From assembly GCA_013433145.1 (NCBI GenBank), contig CM024173.1, positions 1,268,601 to 1,332,600 on the forward strand: 64,000 nucleotides of DNA, written 5' to 3'. The position numbers were made by a program, and so were the translations under genes. Position 1 is the first letter of the stretch. The number at the start of each line of letters is the position of its first letter. The DNA comes from Ascaris suum. Its lineage: Eukaryota; Nematoda; Chromadorea; Rhabditida; Ascarididae. The notes below the pieces were generated by a model. That model was not told the origin of the DNA. It searched no databases and worked only from the letters and a program-made list of their open reading frames with translations. Positions 55,840 through 64,000 of the stretch are shown one piece after another.

Positions 55840-58800
55840 TCAGTCAAGATATTGCGATAGCCATCTGAAACCCTCACCGTAGCCTTGTCGCCTCAGAACA
55901 GAGCACATGAACACTTCCAGTGGGCGAGAAGATAAGTCGGAACGTGAAATCTGCCCCTGAAATGCGTTAAATTAAGGACACATAAGCCTATACAAAGGTA
56001 CCTTCTTACCTTGGCATTCAGTTTTCAACAAATTTTTGCCGGAAATTGTTCCTCTTGATATTTAATGTTAGATAAACATCCTTCATGTCCTGGGTTGACA
56101 GATTCCTCCTCGGATATTCATCCCGTTGAATCCTCATAAGCTCTAACTTTATATCTAACAAATATATCTGGCTAGCATCATTGTTAATATTGCATGTTTT
56201 AAGAAAATCCAGAAACGCTCCTCAGGCGCTTACAGAGATACCCAGGAGCTTATTATGAATGAATTTAGTGAAAACCGAATTTATTGCTGCAATTTTATTC
56301 AAAAATTCCTTTCCAATCATCAGTAATTAAATCAATCACTGCTAAAAACAGTCAACCATCTCTAAATAGGAATAAGTATCCAGTTTGCGCTGAGATACAG
56401 CAAAGAAAAAACGCCAACGAATGGAATCTCCAATGAGAATCTCAACGTCGACCTTCTCTGAGTGATCGTTCATTGAAACACTTATATAACTATAAAAACA
56501 TTCAATTCTGACGATTTACGTAATTTCTTCTAGAGACAAGCCATACATTATAAGCGAATAATTTCCCTTTTAATATGAACAAGACGAGGTGCAAAATTTC
56601 GAGCAAGGGAAAAGAAATTGCAACCAAAGGGAGTAAAGATAGCCGGAATAATTTTCAAGCAAACGAGAGTGGATCGAACCGAAAAAAAAAACTACTGAAG
56701 TAGATTAAATAAGTGCAGATGCAAACCTTCAAGATCGAGTGAACAACATTTTCAAGTCAGGATGATCAAAGCAATTCAAAAATCACAGCCTCTGGCTTAA
56801 AAAAAAAATAAACGAAATATTTCAAAGTAACGTAACGTAAATGATGGGGAATTTTTCATGTAATATCTGCGCGATAAGTCGTCGATCTTTAAGCGATAAG
56901 GCGAGTGAACGGAAATGAATAAAAAACGACGCGAGAATGAGTAAAACCGATTTCAAAGACATCGCCTACAGCCCAAATATTTCCTGGTAGGGCAGATGAA
57001 GAAAGCGAAAATTTTCGAACAGCAAGAGATTTGAGAGTTTTTGAGGTACAACAGCAAGCTTCGCACCGCTACTTCAAACAAGACAGGTGTTCGCCGTGCT
57101 GATATAACCTAAGGTAAAAGACCAGATCGAATGCATCCTACTCACCACTATTCTATATCAGAATTGTGCTACCTGCGCAATACTACTTTTGCAAGATTCA
57201 CAATTAACAAAACGTTTTTCTCAGCAAAAATGAACTTATTTTTTCACGCTATTGAACGGCCTCCATTCGGCATTTTGAACAATCACATCAGAAAAAATTT
57301 CCGCTTCGGAATATTTTTTTCTGAATCTCTAGGTGGTCCTCACAAGGACCCGCCATTAAATGAAGGAAAGAGAGCGGAAAGGAATTGCGAGAGAGGGGCA
57401 TAACAAAGATCATTAACGATGAGGTAGCACCAAAATATATCACTTATTTGATGCTATGCAACGCTGCCACTGCGTTGCCTCCTCACCTAAAAAAAACTCC
57501 CTAGAATGATGAGTGGCTAGTAAAGATCTCCTTGCTGTCATCCAACATGAACGCCTTTCATCCTCACAACTATGCCTATTGGCTAAACCCAAAGGAAGTT
57601 TGCATTCATCACTTCTAAGCTGACAACAGTGCTCTTGATTTTACCTCAATTTTATAGTTACTAATTCAGAAATCATTATCATCTGCCAGGTATTCACAAG
57701 CTCTACCTGTGACCTCACAAATGCACATAAAATGAAACTATGTCATATCAGTGAAAGAAATCAACAACGGAAAAACGACAATGAGAAATGAGTAAGTAAT
57801 GACTGGCGATGCACTCACCTTTCCGGTGGTGATGTTTGAAATGCCGAGATGCCATTTCAATTGCTCCTCTCCAAGGGCGTTCGGTTTGTCGATTTTATTG
57901 CCAAGCACAAGTACCGGACATGATGCCACCTGTTCATCGGTCAGAAGGCTTTCCAACTATAAATATACAAATTAGCCACCTTATCAAATCTTGCACTTCT
58001 AACAACATATCATTGCAATACACCTTCTGTGACTAAAAAAACATAAAGGCTTACTTCGCGCTTGCTCTCTCCGATACGATCCAAATCAGCACAATCGACA
58101 AGGAAGACGATCGCATCAACAGCTGGGAAATAGTCCTTCCATACTCGACGCGCTGCAGTTGCACTCTGTTAATATATCAATGAAAACCACAACCTGTTAC
58201 AACAGCGAATGTTCACGAGAATCGCCACTGCTACGGGTCTGCTAGAAGCACTTCTTCCAATATTTTGCTCAAATGTCAATGTTTGTTACTTCAAAAGACC
58301 TCCGCTTATTAAAAAAACTTTCTTTTTTAATTCTCCTCTTATCAATGAATAACCACACTATTGCTGTCAATAAGCCCAATCAATCCTCACCATCGTATCT
58401 TTATTATCTAAGGAAGTTCCAGTACTGGCAGTCGTTAGATCCCTCAAGCCAGGACTCAAAACAAGCAAACCAACTTCCACAATCGGAAGACTCATTCACG
58501 TAAAATACCCCTATAGCCGCCGAGTATTCCACAGTTTCGCTATCACTCCTACCATCCAAATGCAGCAATTTTCAACTCAGCCTTTCACTCCTCTCCCCTC
58601 CCCTCTCCTGCATAACAAATACTACTTCAAAGTACGCATTTAACCGCTGATTAAAGTTTCACTTCAAAAAGGGTACACTTGATAAGCGGAAAATAAACCT
58701 TGTTCGTGCCCTCCAAGATCAAAAGTCGTGAATCGAATTCCACCGAGAGAAAGCTCCTCGGATGCTGAAAACATTTTACAATCAATCGCTTAGGTTGGTA

Positions 58801-59686
58801 AACAATAGTGAAATTACTTTTATAGCATTTTCCAGTAATAAAAGAAAATGTTGAGAGGGGCTAGTGACAGCTCTCAGCTCTATTAAGAAAAACTGAAGGC
58901 AAAGTTCGATATTTCGAAAGGCTGATATGTTATCAGATGGTATATGAGTAGAGAAGAAAATACCAAAATTTTATGAAAAAGGTATGGTACCTTTCTTATG
59001 ACATCAACAAGGTATGATATTATGCACCTTGTACAGGTAAAGCTCCTTCAGCTACTGTCATTAATAAGAGAACAGAATAGAAAGTGCTGATGTTATATTG
59101 TGAGAATTTATAAGACGTAACCAGAAGTGTGAAACTTTTAGCGTCCTTCTCAAGTCATACTATTAACTCAAAAAAAGAAAAATGATTCATATTTTACAAT
59201 CATCGAAATTCAATCCTAACGATAAGTCACAATTTACGAAGATTCAGGACCTATGGACTACTCACCATCGTGGCCGAAGGCTCGTCATCAAAACCCATAG
59301 GCTGGAGACACTTTGTAATCAAAGTTGGAGGCACCACCTAATGGAGGTTGGCGAACGACTTCACCGAAGCTAGAGACACCTCTCAATCGACGCTACAGAC
59401 AACTCTTAACCGCGAAATACGAAAGACACGTTGAATTGAAGTAATGATTGTTGGAATTTTATAATTATGAAAGACAAAAATAATAAAATGGTTTCATTTA
59501 AAAAACAAAAAAAAAAAAATTGGTTCCCTCGAAATGACTGTCCATATAAAAATGAAATAAACCAACTAGGATGTAGTGTTGGTACATGTTGCGCCATTCG
59601 ATCATCTTTTAGCATATGCAATAAGGTCGTTTTACCGGCGTTATCGAGCCCAAGAAATACAAGTTTTCCATTTTTCTTTGTTAATC
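55840..59686 (-). CDS. sar-1: SAR1-type small GTPase of the COPII coat (first exon missing)
   Basis: Five minus-strand exons join in phase: 59686-59567, 58764-58699, 58152-58055, 57956-57819 and 55956-55840 (stop), giving 179 residues. Motifs in order are [13 protein letters not shown] (P-loop), HVPTLHPTSEEL (switch I), [13 protein letters not shown] (switch II), [10 protein letters not shown] (guanine specificity) and [19 protein letters not shown] near the C-terminus, all diagnostic of Sar1 rather than Arf. Sar1 loads GTP at ER exit sites, inserts its N-terminal amphipathic helix into the membrane and recruits SEC-23/24. About 16 N-terminal residues (the helix ending in Leu-Gly) should come from an upstream exon ending in one G. 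A phase-compatible ATG exon exists at 59884-59851 (MAYETAYSLRT) but does not look amphipathic, so it is doubtful. The last intron, 57818-55957, is long (1.9 kb). Confidence 0.95.
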
Positions 59687-60065
59687 CTGGAAAAAAAAAA
59701 ACTTTCTTTTCAAAATATTTGAAAATTTTTTTTTTTGATTTTCAATTTCCAGTTTTCTTTCTAAATCTCTATCTGTAACAATGATTCATTGCCTTATAAA
59801 TGTTGAAAATCGATGTATATTTCTGCCTCTAAAATTCACTTTTAATTCACCTGTTCTTAATGAATATGCCGTTTCATAGGCCATTGTTCGATACGACAAG
59901 AATCTTATCTATTTTTAATTCAAGCAAATATGTTACAAATTGAAATGCCGTATTTCAGCACTTGTAAGTCCCCTTCCTTTCCTCCCTGTTCTATAGAACA
60001 TACTTCTAAGAGGCTACGAATGCCAAAGTCTCCATCGTCTTCAGTGGAGGCCTTTCCAACCCCCA

Positions 60066-60079
60066 CCCCCCCCCCCCCC
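60066..60079. repeat. Poly-C run of 14
   Basis: Uninterrupted apart from ccacc-type flanks. Confidence 0.9.
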
Positions 60080-61273
60080 ACCTCCCGGGAACTGCAATTG
60101 GTGCAGAGAAAGTTCGCTGCTTGATGTACTGCTTCAATGATTTTGTAAAACTGGCAGCAAATCTGAGACATAGATTACCGATCATAACAGGTAAACGAAA
60201 GATGGCCACTCATTTTCGCTAAGTATATGCTTCTCATTTGCCGATCTCTATCTCGAACATACGTCCCTTTCAAGGTTTCTTAACTGCACCTGACTCCGCT
60301 CCTATTAACGACCCTCGTGCCCCCTTCTCCACCTAATCGGACTCGCCACTCTCATCTTTGAGAAGCCACTAAAATTGCAAGGTTCTAAGACTTCTAAACG
60401 GTAAATGAAATATAATAGCGCACAAAGATTTCATAATATGCACCAGGATGTAGAGCTGGAAATAGTAACGAATGCAATAGCACAAGTTATAACAAAAATA
60501 TATAAATATATAAACATATGCACAAACGAGAGATATTTCTTCTCGTCCCATCTCTGATCGCAACAGCTGTATTCCAGCCTTTCGACAACCAAAGCTCCTC
60601 CTCCCACCCCCCACCACTCCTCCTCCCCTCTTAACTGAATATGTGATTTGATCACATAGGTGCAGCAAAACACAGGTGGAAGTCAGTTAAGTTTGTCGTC
60701 TCAATACGCGCATATATATGAAGAAATTCAGCCGCCCATTTATGAATTCGATGAAAAATTCATTTAGCAACGAAAAAAAGAAAAGAAAAGAAAAGATTTA
60801 AAATAAAGCATTTTTAGAAAATGGAATTTCTTGTTCTTCGAAAGAAAAGAAAATGATATCACATTTTTTTTTTGATTTTCGAAAACGAATAAACGAATAG
60901 ATAAAAATTCAATTCAACAAAATGAAAATAAAGAGACCACCTATTAAGAAAGCAATAAAAATATCGAGATTTATAAAGATAGAAATATTTCATTTATTAT
61001 TAAAATTGTTGGCAGATTAAATTAAGGAATAAAAATATCATCAAAACAAATATCAATGAAAAATTACATTTACTTAATGAGATTTTTTTATATGAAACGT
61101 TTGAGAACAATGTTGGGAAATTCGATGAGTCGATGATTAGTGCCATGATTTAAGGCAAAATAGGTGATGAAAATAGTAAGATGAGGATGGGGATATTGTC
61201 GCATTTTTAAGAACTCATGTTGGTGCCTGAATCTTGACTAGTTTGCGGACCCGTCTCAATCTCTTGTCTAATT

Positions 61274-61295
61274 CCCCCCCACCCCCCCCCCCCCC
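61274..61295. repeat. Poly-C tract, C7 A C14
   Basis: Located about 290 bases before the first exon of the plus-strand unrecognised gene. Confidence 0.9.
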
Positions 61296-61581
61296 TTATG
61301 CCCCTTATTCAGCGGAAGTACCAAATCTTCCTAGCCCACAATTTTAAAAAAGAGGCTTTAAGAAGAAAAAAAGGAGAAATCTTTACCCTGAATGAAGAAC
61401 GCATGAAGAATTTGAATAAAATGCGCTTTGATGAGAATAAATATTACATTAGACACTGTGAAATGAATTCCCCACATTTTACGCTATTCAAATGACATCA
61501 CACCTCTATAGTCTAACCAAAATCTGCAAACTATGCAATAAAATCATAAATTGAACTAACCAAGATAGTTGAGGACTCCAG

Positions 61582-62759
61582 AGACCCAATCCCAGAGCCA
61601 AGACATCCTGGGGCGCAAATGGAACCACCAGTCGACCTTTCGCGCAAACAGCCAACTCAACCACTTCCAACGCGCACTCTACAAATTACCTGTAAGTGTT
61701 CGTACTCATCGAAAATGCCATTCGCTTTTAACAGCATTTTACAACGCAATAATTTATGCCGTTTGCATAAAGATAAAATATCTAATTATGAAATCTTTTT
61801 CGCCTGGTTAGTTTCGATGTGTTCTATCAATAGTTTGTAATGAAATTAATTTTTGATGGCTGGTTTTCTCTTTTGTCTGTTATGGTGTCGATGACAGACA
61901 CACAGACGTTACCAACTTGAAGCAGCTTAAAGGTAAGGGGGCTACTCTGTATGTACACAGGTGGGGAATTAATTTCTTCTAGGCAGATCGGTGTCACGAA
62001 CAAATAAACATAAAGTGAATTGGATACAACTTGTCTCGCATCTTAATCTGTGATTGTTGTAATTTATATACGCAGATCTCCATTTCAGTTAACTTTACTC
62101 TATCCTTCAACCTAAACTTTTCATTCTACGTCACTTTTACAGGAATTCCCGTAATCTACAACAATGGGCACCTAGTATTAAGTAATTATGCCACTTAGGT
62201 ATCACATTTGTCGTATGTCTTCCTCGAGGCTCGGGCTGGTGCTGAACTTTCAAATCAATTCATCGAAGCGAATGTTGCACTAATTCAACAGTACTGTAAT
62301 CAACTTGAGGCTGGAGTTTGCAAGGAAATGTTGTTGGGCAATACAAACGTGAGGATGTTTTATTGTTAGGATTTGTTGCAGGTAAGGTGACCGGCAGATA
62401 TACCTCAGCCTTAGAAAACCTGCAAGGCTGCTATCGCAAGCAGTTTACCTCACCTTGGCATTACTTCATTGTTCCAGAACATGGACATTTGAGGTCTAAT
62501 CATATTTCATCGGTGCTTTTTGTATGTTCGGATATTGCTGCATACCGCTTCTGTTTGAGCTCGGACATTTGCGCTCCGGCCGTTTTGGCGTTTCTCTCAT
62601 TTGCGTCTTTGCCGCTAGTTTATTGGGATGTTTCAGATAGGTAGCAACATCGCTGACATTGGTGACATGATGGCAAATATAGCCAACAAATATTTTAAAT
62701 TTATAGCCGACAAAATTAATAATGATGTGCAGATATTTTTGACTTCACTAGACGATTAA
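61582..62759 (+). CDS. Unrecognised five-exon protein gene (5' end uncertain)
   Basis: Exons 61582-61691, 61898-61932, 62143-62174, 62199-62348 and 62637-62759 (TAA) join in phase through good acceptors (gatgacag, cttttacag, ccacttag, gatgtttcag) and donors (GTAAGT, GTAAGG, GTATTA, GTGAGG). Two exons are micro-exons of 35 and 32 bases, and the intron between exons 3 and 4 is only 24 bases, unusually short, so that junction is the least certain. The product has a low-complexity Ser/Thr/Asn-rich start (NGTTSRPFAQTANSTTSNAH), then TNLKQLKGIPVIYNNGHL, then helical segments ARAGAELSNQFIEANVALIQ, YCNQLEAGVCKEM and IADIGDMMANIANKYFKFI, ending SLDD. I do not recognise a family, and no signal peptide or start codon was found, so a 5' exon is missing. 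A different acceptor in exon 2 (61906) joined to another frame of exon 1 would also work. PIG-N begins 498 bases downstream on the same strand. Confidence 0.6.
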
Positions 62760-63257
62760 AACAAGCTCTTTATTGAGTTTCTAATATTTGATTATTCCAG
62801 GATGCTTAGAAATGCTTCAGCTGGATTACTCTTTCTTCAGTTTTACCGTAACCCATATTAGCCGAATTACACCAACAGTTTAAAAGCCATTAACCAATAA
62901 TATCGTAAGCTCAAGTTTGACTTGATTCTTCGTTTAAAAATTGTGTTCAGCTTTTCCGACATCCAGCTGTCGGAAATATTTCGGTTGTCGTCCCCCCCCC
63001 TCCCCCCCCCTTCCTCTAGCCAGCGTGCGCATCGCTTTCAGCATAGTTTCCGGGTCCACGTTCTACGAGTCTGGACCTTGGAATCTGCTTCCCATCGATA
63101 TCGATCGTTAATGCATCCACTCCTTCAGATCATAAACTGTAGTTGAATCGTTTCTACCTATCGAGCGAATATTATTTATAGGCGTTTGAAGTGAGTGCTT
63201 CGAGGCGCAAATGTCATCGATATTTTAAGAAGTATTGGTGTCAATAAAGAAGCAATA
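62760..63257. other. Spacer before PIG-N
   Basis: 498 bases between the stop of the unrecognised gene and the PIG-N ATG, including two C9 runs near 62992-63010 and AATAAA at 63243, just before the PIG-N start. Same-strand spacing of this size allows, but does not prove, an operon. Confidence 0.4.
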
Positions 63258-63837
63258 ATGTCTGTATATGGGAAGTTAGCACTATTTGGAATTATTTTAC
63301 ATTTAATTCTTTTCTACTCAATTTTTGATATTTATTATTCATCACCATTGATACGTGGTACACGTCTACATCCGATCACATTAGCTAATGGTCTCGCAAC
63401 TCGTCTCGTTATTTTTTCTGCTGGTTTGTCTTTTTTTTTTTAAATTTCTTTTCTCTCTTATTCACTGTATTTGCATGCTTTATGAAGAAATATTTCTCGT
63501 TTTTCTTTGAAAATTTCAAACTTTTTTCAACTTTTTTTTTGAAAATTTCAAACTTTTTCCAATTTTTTTTTGAAAATTTCAAACTTTTTCCAACTTTTTT
63601 TTTGAAAATTTCAAAACTTTTTTTTTTAATTTCAAAAATTTTCACTCATCGATATTCTCGTTGATGAATACGAATATATAATTATATGCCATTATGATAG
63701 AATAATATATCACTTATAGAGATATTATTATCTCTTGATTTTTGCATTAATAATTTTCAGATGGATTACGCTCGGATTTATTCTTTGAGCACGTTAATAA
63801 CTCACCTTTTTTGCATGATATTATCGACAACGGAAAG
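63258..63837 (+). CDS. GPI ethanolamine phosphate transferase 1 (PIG-N), first two exons
   Basis: Exon 1 (63258-63423) and exon 2 (63761-63837) join in phase to the first 81 residues and the gene continues past the window. Residues 4-25 (YGKLALFGIILHLILFYSIF) form the N-terminal membrane anchor. YYSSPLIRG and then RLVIFSADGLRSDLFF follow; the ADGLRxD motif holds the nucleophile-side metal ligand of the alkaline-phosphatase-like catalytic domain, and the arrangement after a DIxYxSPLxxG segment is typical of PIG-N/Mcd4 rather than PIG-G or PIG-O. The enzyme transfers phosphoethanolamine to the first mannose of the GPI anchor precursor in the ER. The start ATG is followed at once by the hydrophobic segment, supporting this choice. 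The intron holds a 32-bp tandem repeat. Confidence 0.85.
63505..63632. repeat. 32-bp tandem repeat, four copies, in PIG-N intron 1
   Basis: GAAAATTTCAAACTTTTT recurs at 63509, 63541, 63572 and 63604 with T-run linkers. Lys/Phe-rich open frames here are repeat artefacts. Confidence 0.85.
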
Positions 63838-64000
63838 GTATGCTTTCTCATTATGTGACTTCTTCAGGTGTGCATTTAAAGATCGGTTTTTCCTGATAAG
63901 GTGTTTCTTATATTAATTTCCGGATTTCTTTCTGTATTCGACTTGTTATGGCGATATTTCCGGAAACGTTTCTATAAACTGATATGCAAAATTGGAATTT

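Larger units (their letters stand above)
59687..61573. other. Region between divergent genes
   Basis: Expected to hold the sar-1 first exon and promoter and the 5' part of the plus-strand gene. I saw C14 runs at 60066-60079 and 61282-61295, AG-rich and AT-rich stretches, and no convincing exon. Confidence 0.45.

Noticed and set aside
63409..63664. Lys/Phe-rich open frames in opposite directions
   Set aside because: Produced by the 32-bp repeat with T runs inside the PIG-N intron.

Overview
This is a stretch of a nematode nuclear genome. It is AT-rich, with intron-split genes whose introns run from about 150 bases to over 4 kb. Splice acceptors are short and end in TTTTCAG or TTTTAG. A FLP-17-type FMRFamide-like peptide precursor and a GT92 glycosyltransferase of the kind expanded in worms fix the phylum. 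The species cannot be read from the sequence. Most coding evidence below comes from joining exons by hand, using acceptor, donor and reading-phase agreement plus family motifs.

Layout. On the minus strand, 428-6837 holds most of a GT92-family glycosyltransferase gene; its 3.6-kb second intron contains a 32-bp minisatellite and a 3-kb almost pure purine (GA-rich) array with a 570-bp internal duplication. A second minus-strand gene, 9418-18316, is a PP1-like serine/threonine phosphatase of seven exons with all metal-binding motifs intact. Its introns and 5' side hold two decayed LINE reverse-transcriptase relics, one RTE-like and one CR1/Jockey-like, and a small inverted repeat. From 18.6 to 32.9 kb there is little I can call genic: a few weak candidate exons, a TATA/AATAAA pair that may belong to an old LTR, and many simple repeats.

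The plus strand from 32951 to 37340 carries flp-17, with three exons coding a signal peptide, two KSAFVRFG copies and a terminal KSSYIRFG. From 40976 to 51808 the plus strand has exons for a coiled-coil protein followed by exons for an NHL-like beta-propeller. The two sets probably form one gene, but at least one linking exon was not found. The minus strand at 55840-59686 encodes SAR-1, the COPII GTPase, complete except for its first, membrane-binding exon. Two plus-strand genes follow: a small unrecognised gene (about 61582-62759) and, 498 bases further on, the first two exons of PIG-N (GPI ethanolamine phosphate transferase 1), which runs off the right edge.

The recognisable genes do not form one pathway. 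GT92, SAR-1 and PIG-N all act in the secretory pathway, and FLP-17 is a secreted product of it, but this looks like ordinary neighbourhood rather than a functional cluster. The most distinctive features are structural: the purine array inside the GT92 intron, four long TA microsatellites (three at or inside flp-17), many uninterrupted G or C runs of 14-27 bases, and several short inverted repeats that may be small DNA transposons.
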